Shown: positions 51,632 through 63,832 of the stretch, piece by piece | Numbering within the stretch: position 1 is the stretch's first letter | How the letters are laid out: every line of letters begins with the position of its first letter | Origin: Paramacrobiotus metropolitanus | Lineage: Eukaryota > Tardigrada > Eutardigrada > Parachela > Macrobiotidae | Length of the DNA: 64,000 bases | Direction of reading: 5' to 3' | NCBI RefSeq assembly: GCF_019649055.1 | Contig: NW_026570312.1 | Coordinates: forward strand, 124,001-188,000 | The notes under the pieces: model-generated | What the model was told of the DNA's origin: nothing | The model's database searches: none | Seen by the model: only the letters and a program-made list of their open reading frames with translations | Made by a program: the position numbers and the translations under genes

Positions 51632-52470
51632 ACTCACTCAAGCCTCTGTTTACGCGTTACATATTGTGCTTGGATGTTGTTCGTTTCCGCGTACTGGAGA
51701 AAAACTTTTTCTCAATAATTACTCAATGTTTGTGACCTAGTGATGACCTTGTCACATTGGTAAGACCTCTGAGTTTTCGTGGCACTTAGTTCACCAATCC
51801 GCCTTGAGAAAAAGTAAAACGCTTCCATAACGCAAAGTCACCAACTAGATGCCATCCTATTATACACATTCGAGCTGTGAAAACCCATCTCTTGCCCATG
51901 TGTTACGTAACATACTTTAATCAGTATTGTAATCAGTCTTGACACTGACAGCCAGGTGCGACTTTCCGGTGTAGTAATTTGGTATTTTAAGGTCAAAGAT
52001 CAACCTGATTCAGTAGTATGTTTTAACCAGCAACCGCTGGTTAAAACCAGCGCGCATAAAAAAGTAGAGCGCATGAAAAAAACCTTTGCGTACTTGAGGT
52101 CTACATTTCTGATGTTTTTACCGGCCTCCAGGCAAACAGAGAACATTGTGATTACAGTACACTTGCCACAGACAAGTCACAACCGACTGACAAGAAGAAA
52201 CCAAAAAGACATTAATTTTATTACACCTGTGGAAGGCGTTACATATGGCATGGACAACAGTTGGTTTTCCGAAGCTCGAGGGGTAGAACAACATAATAAT
52301 AATTGCCTCGGTAAGAGATGCCTTTATTGGGTTATTCACATTAACATATAGGTTAACAGCAAATTACGCAGTTCATCATCCATTGCCTCGGTGACACTGC
52401 GGTTGGGAAAATGCCACACATTTTGATAATATTCATCGATACACTTTTCTCAGTAACCACAGTCGCTTAC
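51632..52470. other. No gene recognised
   Basis: Spacer between the convergent secreted-protein genes; short open frames only. Confidence 0.4.
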
Positions 52471-52570
52471 TGTCACAGAAAGAAACCGGTTCGCGTGATA
52501 AGATGGCACTTGCGGTGTCGGTGAATCATTTCTTCATTCTCTGCAGACGAAGCTATTGGTGCTTCGTGGG
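52471..52570 (+). repeat. Third copy of the secreted-gene upstream region
   Basis: Shares AAGAAACCG..TCGCGTRA, CACTTGCGGTGTC..TGAATCA and CATTCTCTGC blocks with 51085-51165 and with the reverse strand at 53160-53215, but no coding part follows. Confidence 0.6.
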
Positions 52571-52686
52571 GATTAAATATACGTGTGCATATCAGCAGCA
52601 GCTATTTTCGTCGACAAGTACAATTTAGCAGCCAAGCGCTAAAAACCCATTTTATTGGTTTTAACCCGCGCAATGGCGAGAAACTG

Positions 52687-53052
52687 TTAGTGACGCTTAG
52701 CGCCCTTTTTAAACACATCCTGCGCTGGTTGGGGATTTTTTTGAGCAGACACCGGGGCCAGGACCACTTCGTCCGCCTGGTAGCCGGCAGCAGCAGCATC
52801 GTGGCCGAAAGGGGCGGCAGTTAGTGTATCGTTCTTCTTCGCCGCTCCCGCCTTGTCATCCTTTTTCGCTGCAGCCGCCGCCGTATGTGCTCCCTTCTTG
52901 CCAGCATCCGCACCACCCGCTCCCCTGTTGTCGTCGGCAATGGCGGTCAGATTCCCGCTGCCCGCTGTCCGCTGAAACTGTCGCACCACTGCTTCCGTGT
53001 GGATGGCCAAGGCCAGCACGACGCCGAGATAAAGCAGACAGCTTCGCTTCAT
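52687..53052 (-). CDS. Copy 2: Ala/Lys-rich secreted protein (121 residues)
   Basis: ATG at 53052. Signal peptide with hydrophobic core LLYLGVVLALAIH, then a low-complexity mature region of about 100 residues rich in Ala, Lys, Gly and Asp (GKKGAHTAAAAAKKDDKAG, AAKKNDTLTAA), no cysteine in the mature part. A 69-nt intron in the 5' UTR fits well: donor GCG|GTAAGG (53130-53125) and acceptor ACGCAG (exon resumes 53061). It is likely intrinsically disordered; the composition recalls histone H1 tails and LEA proteins, but no repeat signature supports either. It pairs tail-to-tail with copy 1. Function unknown; secretion is inferred. Confidence 0.68.
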   Translation of the reverse strand: MKRSCLLYLGVVLALAIHTEAVVRQFQRTAGSGNLTAIADDNRGAGGADAGKKGAHTAAAAAKKDDKAGAAKKNDTLTAAPFGHDAAAAGYQADEVVLAPVSAQKNPQPAQDVFKKGAKRH

Positions 53053-53131
53053 TGTCGCGTTCTGCGTATTTTAGTCGGAATGTGGAAATTGTGAAACCGC
53101 AAGTGAGAGAAAATGACATTTGCTCCTTACC

Positions 53132-53527
53132 GCATGCTTTGGCTTTTATGCCTTTGTGCTTCTGCCCTGAAGCAGAGAATGAGAGTATGATTCATGGACA
53201 GCGCAAGTGTCAATCATGTTACGCGAGACGGCTTTTCACTGTAGGTAGTATTACTTCCTTACCGGGTTAGGAGCATAAGCGCAAGTGCCCCGCGTTACGC
53301 GGTTTTTGCCGTGTGCTCTACATTTCATGTTGTGAACGGCCTGAAAGCGCGCCAGTGAATCATACCAGTAGTAATGCGCTTGGTGGTTCCAAAAACTGTC
53401 AAGCGGTAACATTGACAGGTAGAAAATGAATTGAAGTGTGCTACATAATGTCAAAGCATGCAATTATTTCTTGTATGACACTTTATTTCTCAATATGTAG
53501 AAGGCGAGCTTCGCTCAAAAAATATCA
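53132..53527. other. Upstream region of copy 2 and spacer
   Basis: Holds the 5' exon and promoter of copy 2 (a CATAAAAG near 53147-53154 in sense direction). Nothing else supported. Confidence 0.4.
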
Positions 53528-53779
53528 TCAAATGAAGAATTTGTCCCAATTAACATGGGAAGGGACTGTGCACAATACACTCATAGCTTTACCACGCATA
53601 ATCTCCAAACTTAAACGTTGAAACAAAAAACAAGTGGTGCGACTCTCACCCGCCCTTAAAAACAACTTCTTACCGATCTCCTTTAACGTTACAATGCCGG
53701 TCTCACACCGTGTGCCAAATGTCTCACATGCAAAGGGGACGAAATTACAGCGATCAGTCAGCGACTTGTATTTTCCCAT
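53528..53779 (-). mobile_element. Retrotransposon polyprotein C-terminal fragment
   Basis: Encodes FVPFACETFGTRCE, KEIGKKLFLRAGESR, FLFQRLSLEIMRGKA; same tail family as 4743-5462. No RT upstream. Confidence 0.45.
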
Positions 53780-54661
53780 CTTCTACCGGCAAGCCAGTTA
53801 GGCGGCAGCGCCAGCTCACTTTGAGGTCGCGTCGATGTATGAATCCATCATCGCGTCTCTGCAAATAACGTCCCATACTAACGGCTGCCCGCGATACCAT
53901 TATTTCTTGATTTCAGCTCCTTAATGAAATTCTCGCCGGCAATTGTACGCCATGCTTAAAGGTTACAGTGCCTGCGCTTGCCGAATTTGGCCGTTGATAA
54001 AAGATTGTTCGGAAGCCCGAAATAAATTTATTTTAGAAACGCTCGAGGTTTTACCGTAGAAGAACGGTTGTATCACAAAGTAAATTATACGCTCAAGCAA
54101 TATAACGCCGGCCGTCGTATTTAGCGTTTCACCAATCGACCCTGTATGTTCCGCGTATCAAAAATCGTCACATCGTTCTGGAATCTACATTACGGTCGAA
54201 CTAACCAAGCGTGGCCCTAATACCGACCACACTGATCGGCGACAATATTAGCTCTTCGCCTCCAGGGAATGACAGAGGCGGGTTAACCACAAGAGTGGTT
54301 TGCGCGAATGCTGCGACTTCTGTTAAGAAAATTTCCCTGCTCGACACAGTGATGTAAGAGTTGCACGCTGGTTGCCCTTGCGGACGAGTGCCTCGGCGTA
54401 GTGAAACCCCTGTGTCATCGACATGCATTTTTTAACAAGTTAGTATGCAATTCGCGGCTTTTCCCGGTAAGAATTCGGTGTGTTGCATTCCCGACTTTTA
54501 CTGTCTAAGACCACGCCTAAAGCAGGCACCGTGCATTCTGCTGATAGGATCGATTAACTCTAACGAGAAACTACATCCGCCGCTTAAGTATATCGGTAAA
54601 ATTTCGATTCTTGTTTTTCCCTGCAGTTGCTTTTAGCTTTGACGTTCTGCTGCCCGCGAAA
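53780..54661. other. No gene recognised
   Basis: Open frames here have no coding character that I can defend. Confidence 0.4.
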
Positions 54662-55771
54662 ATGCCTCAATCAACACACCGTCAAGGCACACGCTGGGTT
54701 TTTAAGTTATACCGGCACTGCAAGACGCCGCTAGCCATAATCGGGTTCACATCCCTTCCCACTACGGATTCTCAATATCCGTTTATAACACATACTGCGA
54801 AATGCTGTGCCTGTGTTCAGTTAGCATCGGTTATTACTGTTCAGTTATATTACATCTACGATCTCTTCAAAAGCTCAGAATTCACCAGCTTGATAAGCGT
54901 TGTACTGGATCCGCAATAATCCTGCACACAGCATGGTTTGGCTGGAATTCTGGACGCACGGTTTTGCAGCTGATTGAACAGCTGGATGAAACGTTTTGGA
55001 CTTATCTAGCCAAAGAAAGGAGACGACTGTTGACTGGATTGACGCTCTGGGTGATCTTCGAAACATCCGTCCAAATTTTTGGCGCGATAGTGTATGATTT
55101 TGCGTGTTGACAGGTGTTTTTTACATTTTATGGCGCGTTCAGTCTTTTAGTCGACACTGCCTGCAAAGCATGATTCTCTCTACTGGATTTGTACTGACGA
55201 TCCTGGCGCGCAAAACTACTGCCAATCATCTCAAAAGGAGAAAAAGACATGGTCCTGTTTTCCTTCGCAAAGCTATCGACCTCCATCGTCGGGTTATTGC
55301 ATTCGATTCACGGTGTAAATACGCCAACCTGTCCGGTGTTCTGTACTGTCTGGTGTATTTAATCTCCACCTCGTACGAGACCGGGCAAGTGTTTGCCGCG
55401 GACAAACGCCTCGCGCGTTTCTATTTTATCTCGACCATCATCGCTGTCATCAGACTTGCGGTCTTGTTCATTATTTTTGTGAGGCTCCAGGCAAATGTAA
55501 GCGCCAGCATGCATACAGGTTTTTTAGGCGTAAACGTGAAATTGTATCGTTTTTGTTGTGCCAGATGGGTGACATGCTCTCTGCGGTGCGGTTGTTTGCC
55601 TCCGACGAGAATCCGCATTCGGTACATGCGAGAAGACTCCTGGAGGTGACGAGACAACGGCCGGGCGGATTTTCCTTTGGCGGGGTGATCGTTACACGAG
55701 AACTTTGTCTGACAGTAGGTCATGCCAGCTTCGTGATATGGCAGTACAGTAGCGATGCGTACGTAAGGTGA
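54662..55771 (+). pseudogene. GR-like (7tm_7) chemoreceptor, frame-disrupted
   Basis: The start (MPQSTHRQG) is followed by FKLYRHCKTPLAIIG, like the N-terminus of gustatory receptors. Hydrophobic segments follow in three successive frames: the first stops at 54919, the second (WNSGRTVLQLIEQLD to FGAIVYDFAC) at about 55110, the third from about 55160 to 55496. A clean 68-nt intron (AAT|GTAAGC to GTTGTGCCAG, exon resumes at 55565) leads to a last exon ending LTVGHASFVIWQY, in the place of the TYhhhhhQF signature of insect GRs. The breaks may be mutations, unrecognised short introns or homopolymer errors (T6 at 55116). Membrane chemoreceptor by resemblance only. Confidence 0.42.
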
Positions 55772-56722
55772 CGGCTTTACTAGTACTTACTTTCTATTAT
55801 CGCTGTACATTCTCGATTCGTAGGCTTAGTTATGCCACATTGAGATATTAGCTCATTCTCTGTCGTTGAGTTAGGTCGGTAGGATAGATTATTACGGTAA
55901 TTATTCCTATCGTACTGATCTCTCCGTCACCGGCACCCTTATACCATGTCAGCTTCCCGGCACCCTTATATCTATTCTCTGAATTTTTGGGTATTGCAAC
56001 GGTTTTGATTTGCTTGTACATCGCGGGAGTGATCTTCACTAATTCGCTCATGTTTGGCGAGGTGGGTCACAAGAGCAAGGATACCGTCCGTAAAGACTGG
56101 TACCTGCAGCAGTTCAAGAGAGTGATCTCCTGTCCCTGTTAGGGCAGTGTACATGTACCGTGGCAGTGCTATTCGGCGAGTTATTGTATTAAAGCGATAT
56201 TCGTACTGAGCAACGTCTTTACCAGTCTCTGCTTATTCAGTATCTGCGACATTTCACAAGCGTGCTTAGTCTGTCCCTGTCCGTAAGGCAGTCTGCGAGA
56301 TATGTAAGCGAGAATCGTGGTGAAACAGCATCGTCCGTGGTGATGCCATTGAATTTTTGCTTATTCAGTGATCTGATTCGAGCTGCGCTGGTTGCTTATA
56401 TCCCAAGGGATGTATGGTCGACAAAATTAAGCAGCTTTGGTTGCGCCATTGCCTTCACGCGAATCAGTAGAACGGTTGACCTTTGCAACGTACCATCATC
56501 ACTACGAGGACGAGCTTAGTACATATGATAGACAAAAAAACTAGCGAGAGAATCTGATAACCATGCCCGGCCCGTGCAACACGGGCAACCACCCAGGTCT
56601 GTCAGTGCTGGTAAATACATCACATTTAATACAAATAATCACCCCAGTATTAAATACCGCACGCTTTATTTCTTACAGTAAAACTTTGACTTTGTAGAAC
56701 CACATGTGAAATTTCAGAGTAC
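55772..56722. other. No gene recognised
   Basis: Short open frames only, one with hydrophobic stretches near 56262-56519 that I cannot assign. Confidence 0.35.
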
Positions 56723-57263
56723 TCACTTTTTACCCATTCTGAAAGATTTTTTAATTTTAGTCGGAGTATTTGTCACATCGCTAAGTCCGCTACGAGTGTT
56801 TCTTTTTCGCTTATTTTTCTGCATCAGTTTTTCTGCTTCCCGTTGCTCGAGCGCTGCGATTACTTTACTGTCCGTTACTTTACTGTCCGTCCCTGCTTTG
56901 GCGCGCAGACGAGAATCTTGAAGTTTTCTCTTTCTCTGAGGATGAGCGCTCATGAAATTATGGTGCCAATCTGCAGCCACTTTGTCTGCTGCAACCGATG
57001 GAAGAAAACCTGCTTTAGAGATTGTGAACGCCACAATCTCTTCTATCTGTCAGGTTCCCCGTTCTACAAGCCTTCAGCGCCAAGGCGATAAAATCATCGT
57101 ACGCTGCTGGTAAAGGCACGTCGCTGGCAGGTTCCTCCACACAATTCTCACTCAACGGTAGGCCCGAAACAACGCTGATACTCGCGCAAGAAATCTCCAT
57201 CGCAGGTGCAGAAAACAAACTGGCAGGTAGCCGTACGTCGGTGATATTCTCATCGTAGTGCAT
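56723..57263 (-). CDS. Hypothetical protein in two overlapping frames
   Basis: A frame from an ATG at 57263 (acidic, about 80 residues) runs into a second frame ending at 56723 with a Lys/Arg-rich part (QRKRKLQDSRLRAK, KNKRKRNTRSG). A 15-bp tandem repeat gives DSKVTDSKV. The two frames could be one gene with an indel near 57030. No family recognised; may not be real. Confidence 0.25.
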
Positions 57264-58002
57264 CTCGCCAGATGAATCTTTATATTTAGATGGTAATTTT
57301 ATAACATTATTATCAAGAGCTTGGTTAATTAATGTAAGTCACTGGTTACTGGAAATTTTGCGGAGAACCAATTATAAACAGAGTTATAAAACCAAAACAA
57401 AACTCGCATTTAAATTTCAATACGAGTGTGCGTTACCGTAAATAGCAGACCGTGTTCAGCTAACGGCTGCGTGACGGCGCGCGGCTACCGCCAGCCTAAG
57501 GTGGCTGACAGTGTTGCACAGCACGCAAATGGTTATCAGATTCTCTCGCTAGTTTTTTTGTCTATCACATGTACTAAGCTCGTCCTCGTACAGTATACAG
57601 TATTCCTTTCTTGCGGTTGCACGATTAACTGTAAGAAACGGTCTGACGCGGTGCAGCGCACAGTATTTATGAGACGCTCCTCCATATGACATAAAAGACC
57701 ATATTCAACCAAAAAGCTGCTGAAGCTCACGTATTACAGAAAAGCGAACGAAAAATTTTTTTAAATTTCACATTCATGCTTCGTGCATGTTATACGTCAT
57801 CAGTCGATCAAATATCACTTTCATCGAAAAACCGACGAAGAAATATTACCATGTCAAGTTCAACGTTCAACACATTGCGTAAATTATTCTGAATGTGCTT
57901 TCCAGAATCAAGAAATACGTATTATATCTTACCGAATAGCACTACATAACAGAACAGCTAAATGAGGAGTAAATAAGCAGATTGTCGGCGCTGTCAGCTA
58001 TC
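57264..58002. other. No gene recognised
   Basis: AT-rich spacer. Confidence 0.4.
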
Positions 58003-58371
58003 TTAAGAGAACCCCGCGGCAGTGGAATTCCCATTCGCCCAAAACAGGCGCACGTCTTGCAGAAAGCTCTTTAACAAATGGCGACGGGCTGGTGACTGCA
58101 TGAAACCGGGCGAAAGGCAGATGGTCATGACTGCATTGAATTTTCTCGATGGATACTGTTCATCCTGATTACCGGGCAAGCGCGCCCGGGTGGCGGTTAC
58201 GCGGTCCCCAAACAGGCTGAACAAATGCGGAACGCGAATAATATTGTAGTACGTGTAGCACGTTGCGTTGTAGACGTTTGTACGGGGATCTGCTGGCCAG
58301 CTGGGTTGTGGGTAGCCGGAAGCGATCGACACACAGAGTGCCAGGAAACAGATGACCAGCACTGTGGACAT
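58003..58371 (-). CDS. Small secreted protein (122 residues)
   Basis: ATG at 58371 opens a textbook signal peptide (STVLVICFLALCVSIASG) with predicted cleavage before YPQPSWPADP. The mature part has two cysteines, an NAT and an NST glycosylation site, and no known domain. Upstream in-frame residues to 58419 are less likely to be used. Function unknown. Confidence 0.6.
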   Translation of the reverse strand: MSTVLVICFLALCVSIASGYPQPSWPADPRTNVYNATCYTYYNIIRVPHLFSLFGDRVTATRARLPGNQDEQYPSRKFNAVMTICLSPGFMQSPARRHLLKSFLQDVRLFWANGNSTAAGFS

Positions 58372-59442
58372 GGCTCGTGTAAAACCGTGTGACTGATACA
58401 AGACGGCGCTATCCCGCAATTATTTCAATGAGGAAACTCAGGGTATGCCGACGATGGAAGAACATGTGTCGCATGGTGAGGTTTTATACTATGCGAATCA
58501 TGAACCAGACGGGATGATGTGAGACGGTAAACCAATGCCTAATTGAATCATACGGTCTGTCATTGGATTTCTTTGTTAGCTAATGTATTTCTGCGCATTT
58601 GAAGCTGATGAAATAGGTGCAGCGACAGACAATACGTTTTGTCGAGACAAGTCACAAGTGAATATGTAAAGGTCATTACCCGTCGCCACATTTTGACCTC
58701 AAAATGGTCGTACCATGACCGCCGTCAAAGGCCTTAGGAAAGCAATTTGTTTTGACAAATGGCACATTTGTTTTGACGCATTTACTGAAAACTCGCCTTT
58801 CGGTTGCGCGCGCCACAAAGTAGCCGTCGTCATTGCAGTGAAAGGTCAGCATATTAACACCGGCATGAAGGCTGACACAGGACTGGCAAACAAACAGCCG
58901 GGCCACCTTAACGAGGCGCCTGGCTCCATCCAGTAAAGTAATAGAAAAATATTGGCCGCTGCGTCTGGTTGATTTGAGATATTTATCTGACCATAATGGC
59001 ACAAACTGAATTTCTGCGCTATCAACTGAACCAATGTTCGGACTTTCACACACGTGTTGGAATTCGATATCTCCTTCAAATGGTCGAATTTGAGAATATG
59101 TTCGGAATCGAGTGTTGCCAAAACCCGCTGTGATTCTAGAAAACGCTTCCGTTGAATGAATCCTTAGTGAGAATAGATTTACAACAGAGTATTTGTTTAC
59201 TTTTTAATAAAATTTTTTTTTAATATTAATTAATAATAAAATAATTTTTTTAAATAATAATTTTTATTAATAATAATATTTTTAAAAATTAAATAATAAA
59301 TTATTTCTTAAGAAGTTCATAATTATTAAAATAAATTAAAGATAAGCGATTTTGGAAGAATTAATGGAAATATAATTTTTTCGGAAACTAGAATAAATAT
59401 ACCAATAAATGTTATTAGTTACAAATGTACATAGTATATAGT
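58372..59442. other. Spacer with an AT-only tract, no certain gene
   Basis: 59200-59350 is almost pure A/T (AATAATAA-type). A 125-codon minus-strand frame at 58676-59053 has no recognisable feature and is not annotated. Confidence 0.45.
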
Positions 59443-62400
59443 TTAAATACAGCTTAGATAAGTATCTATTTCTCCTATACTGTAGAGTATATAATTTATC
59501 AGCACACTATGGTTTTCGAGATCAAACCTCGTTCCCAGCATCATCTTGAGCAATCGCTGCTGCTTTTCACTGGAAAGGTCACCACGCATTTTCCGCAGAT
59601 TTTGCGCTACCAGCAACTGTTGCATGACCGGAAGGACCACACTGCTTTTTCCATGGCAGTGCCTTCTCACCCACCCGTTTTGGTTTTCGAAATGAAAGAG
59701 GGAAACCCCCCAGAGAGGCCCCCAATTATTAACGATTGCACATAAATGGGTTAAATAGTGAAAATTGATGCCGCAGGTTGTTTCATCTAAAAAAATCAAA
59801 ATTACACTTTTATACTACGTAGGCCGTAGAGATCACTTATGTTAGGTGAATGGGCGGCATACTTTCAAGTGGCCGGGCATGAATTTGCTGCCCCACAATC
59901 GATTTTCTTCTGATTCTTTGTTTTTTATGTTAAGCATAATTTAATTTTTCCAGAGTACCTGTAAATCTTTAAGTCGGTTTTAATGCAAAATTAAGTTGTA
60001 ATGCAAAATAATTCAAGCCTGGCTACTTAAGGGTATGATGCGCATCCACTTAACATAGGTGTCCACTTGCTGTCTCTACGGGTACAATCGCGGTTAAAGT
60101 TGCTTTTATTTATATATCTTTTTTTGCGAAACTGCCAATTAATATTTATGCATGGAAATAAAACAAACATTTTCTTTACTGGCAGTATCCAGTTATTTTC
60201 ATTAACGAAGGCTGCAGGCGGTACACTACTTGATAGCTAAAATTAAAACGGTAAAACGCAACAGTACGATAAATCATTTACAAGTAAGTTTAATCCGATT
60301 AATCAAAAAGATGTGCAATAATATTAATATGCTGCATTGTACGTCACGGCTGTGCGCATCCGTAAATAAAATTAAGTAATATGAAAACTTTAGCACAGCC
60401 GTAGCTTAACAGCACAATATATACTCGTAGAAAGAACCCATATAAAAATAGTTACCATAAAGCCCTGCGGTTTCGCTAACAAAGTTTTCCAACTTCAACT
60501 GAACCGTTGCCAAATCCGTTAACAAAATGTTTGTTGAATTGAGCACTTTGTAAGCTTGCACCAAAATTTTAAAATGGCTATAGAACTGGTCCGGAAGGAT
60601 GCCTTTCAAGCAGTAAAGTGCATAATGCTCAAGGAATGCCTTAAATTCGTTTGTTTTCCACTGGTGTATATTTATTTTCCTTGGTAGTCGGCCAACTGAA
60701 GGTGGAGGGCGGCAATTAAGTAGACGCTGCTCCACCAGCGCTACCTAATGTAAACAAACCGAAAACAGGATCTATTTAGCTACTGTGAGCGTGGCTAACT
60801 TAACATAATCAAAAGTGTAAAGCTCACTTTCTCTGTCGTCAGATGGCATAGTCGACCTGTCCCTTCTACCCACAGTGTCATTAATTTTTTCATTACGCCT
60901 CCCGGTATTGCGTGCATTTCGTCGATTAAAAACGCTCTACCCAAGTCTATATCTGGTAGGCAACTGATTAGCGGCATGCCTTTTATGCCTTTTACCTGCA
61001 ACAGGTACATCTGTGATTTTAATATTATCTCTGTGTGTTTTATAACAGGTACAAGTATTAGACTATATACGCGTACCGGCTCGCCGTCTTTAATAGCGGA
61101 CTGTGCACAGCTTATAATATCGTCGTGCGTTCTGTCGACTGGAAATTCTTCAGGTTGCGGCAAATAGCATCGACAGGTGCCACCATACGCGGTCGTTACT
61201 GAAAAGCCTTCAATTGTGCAGATTGTGCATCCGAAGAAGGCACCGGTAGACTTAATATTCATAGCGTGGCATCGTGCAGGAAGATCCGCACTAATTGCGG
61301 GACAGTGGACAAAACATTTCTTCAAACCATCTTTTGTCAAAATTTCAATGCCTAACAAAACACATCACTGCACTATCGACTTGGTATGTGAAAACAAAAG
61401 CCGAGCAAATTAATCCTGATTATATTACCATCTCTGTTCATGTCTTTAATTTCCGCCGCCAATTTGGCTGCGATCGAGGCCAACGGAGGCTTATTTTGTC
61501 CTTTCCATAAGGCGTAATTGATAATCTTATCGGTTAAATAACGGCGCTCAGGCGGTAGTTCGGCAATTATGCCAAACAACGGCCATGCAGAGTTTGTCGA
61601 ACTATTGAAGAGATCGATTCCGTCGGTATTCAGGATAATAGTTAGGAGTACGGCATCTGCCGGCAAGAAGTGTTTTTCTCTAAACTTTTGCCGACATTCG
61701 GCATACGCAATACCGTCAACAATATCCGTAACGCGATTACGATAACCAACTTCATTTTTTGGCAATAACAGAGTTTCTCCTGAAACGTGTGCGGTTTGTG
61801 TAGTCAGCAAAATTATTGAGAAATGGTAATTTTAAAAGAAAAATTCGTTGTAGTACATAAGTACCTTGCAACACCACTTCAAGCTGTTTACGCAACGGCG
61901 CAGTAGCAAACACTTCTTTTCAGCCTGGTTGCTGTAAAATATTTAAAAATTTTTAGCCTAAACTAGCAAAGAACGGCAGTTGGCAGGAAAATTTCATTCA
62001 TTATTTTTAGTGTTAATTTGCGCATGCTTATTGTCATAAAGCAGTGCGTGAATAGCTTAATAAAACCTTCTTAAAATTTATTGCATTTTGTGATAAAATG
62101 GTCCGCTATTTAGATTCTAAGGTAGCATGCATGCCGGCAATAATACATAAGTGTAAAAGAAACTTACCAAAAATCAGGGCACTTTTCGTCCTTTCCATTA
62201 TCACAGCCACATATCAAACATTTTATATGTAGCACCACATCAGCTGCTGCCAATGCTTTCATCACTGTTTTGACACTTTTTAGTGGTGTAAAATCGAGTC
62301 CTAACTTCAGTAACTCAAGGATAATAATCATTTGCCGCTCAGATAAGGACAGGTGGATAAACGTCAATCCTAACAGAAGGGCGGCGAGAGAACTGCCGTT

Positions 62401-62703
62401 ATCTTCGGCGCTATTAGAAAGATCACAGATTTCAGCATCATAATAATCCCCTATGGGTTGAGAGGATACATTCGGGTTTACAAATTCAACAGATTCTTGG
62501 CGTGCAGGAGAAGTATTAACGACTTTACCCATAACAAGCTTTTCAGTGTGAAAAGTTCGTACATGCTTTCTAGCGACTTTCAAACGATTATCTGAATAAA
62601 ACGTCTTCGAGCATTCTTTGCAAGAAATCTCAAAATGTTGCTTATCGAGAAGGGAATCCACCAAGTCAATGTCTTCCCGTGGTTTGCACATGGACGCAGC
62701 CAT
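59443..62703 (-). CDS. EnSpm/CACTA-like transposase gene, at least five exons
   Basis: Exons with matching phases: ...-61429 | 61351-60828 | 60744-60456 | 59786-59443, with introns of 77, 83 and 669 nt; the first exon starts at ATG 62703 and ends near 62169 (TTTTG|GTAAGT), and its join to the exon around 61800 is unresolved. The N-terminus has a C2H2-type finger (CKECSKTF...HVRTFH). The catalytic part follows the EnSpm pattern: ITDIVDG, IILNTDGIDLFNSS (first Asp), WPLFGIIAELPPERR, LWKGQNKPP, ARCHAMN, FGCTICTIEG, FLIDEMHAIPGGVMKKL (second Asp), FKAFLEHYALYCLKGILP, and NNWGPLWGVSLFHFENQNG (Glu). These enzymes cut and paste CACTA-type DNA transposons. Open frames look undamaged. I did not find the terminal repeats. 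Confidence 0.75.
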
Positions 62704-63733
62704 GTCGAGATCGTTTTGCTGTTGCGCTGAATTCGCAAAAAAAAGCCAAAAGTATACCTTTTCAAAGTTGTTCGACTAGCTGTAATTAATCGAGTATTAT
62801 ACGCCATATACGGTCGGCAACTGCCCAAATGCAAGAGTTAGATCACCTGCAAGGGTAAATCTTGTTAATATTCGACTGCATGCTGATATACACTAGTAAC
62901 TAGCATTCGACTAACACCTTGGTGTATTGAGCATACCCAGAATCCGGAACGAATACAACTCGTACACAGTTATCAGGGCCTGAAAAGGGCGTGGCACGTT
63001 TTCCTTAAAAGCGCAGCCGCATTTAAGCGCTTGTAGCCCTCCTTCCCAAAAGACCTTTTGCGGAAGGGGAAGTCAAGACCAAAAAGGGGCATAGCACGGC
63101 CTTCCAGTGACCTTTGAACCTGTAAGGGCTTTTTCTGACCAACAACTTTCGCAACGGGTAAAAGGTTAAGAGTTGACACCGGCTCTTTTAATCAACAAAA
63201 CCCGATCTTATGACTTAATAACAACCTGAACAACGTCAATGCTAAAATTTAGTAGCGAAAGATTGGCCTCGACTGTCGGGAAGAGTATGTCAATTTCCCA
63301 AAATGACATTAATGCGTAATTCGAATAGATTAAAAATGTTACTGGAGTCACTATTCATTTCCGGTCTATTTTTGCACTTCTGCGAGAAGGGTGATGCAGC
63401 GAAAAGTGATACTCTTCTTGCCAAAGTAAAACAGGAAAAATAAGTATTACTGCGCCGTAAAACCTTATTAGGCAGCATATTATGTCGTTGATTTTTAAGA
63501 TAAAACCACGAAAAGACTGGAGGCTAGATACGTTATATTAGGTAGTAATGAGCATTTACGTCTTAATAAGTCTTATCCCATATAACTGGCGAAATTCAGC
63601 AGGAAGGCGGAGACAAAACAGAGCTTTGAGAAAATGTATTAAATTTAAAACTAGTATGCGATTTCAGTAGTAAAGTTTCATTTGTGCACACGGTATTCCC
63701 AGAAAATCAAGCCGCAGGCAGGTTTGCGTGTGT
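62704..63733. other. No gene recognised
   Basis: Probable 5' flank of the transposon and unique DNA. Confidence 0.4.
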
Positions 63734-63832
63734 AGCCGGCAAAACTGTTAACATGTTAACGGTTAACGCATTAACATGTGTGCCGGGGAACATGTTAACG
63801 TTAACATTCTTGCCGGGCCCAAATGTTAACGA
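63734..63832. repeat. Cluster of GTTAAC palindromes
   Basis: Six GTTAAC sites in 100 bp, with CATGTTAAC and TGCCGG blocks recurring about every 30 bp. A short degenerate repeat of unknown role. Confidence 0.6.

Noticed and set aside
59200-59350. AT-only tract as a satellite or centromere
   Set aside because: Only about 150 bp with no regular unit.
59443-62703. CACTA terminal repeats of the transposon
   Set aside because: CACTA strings occur nearby (for example 59505), but none forms a credible inverted pair with a 3-bp duplication.
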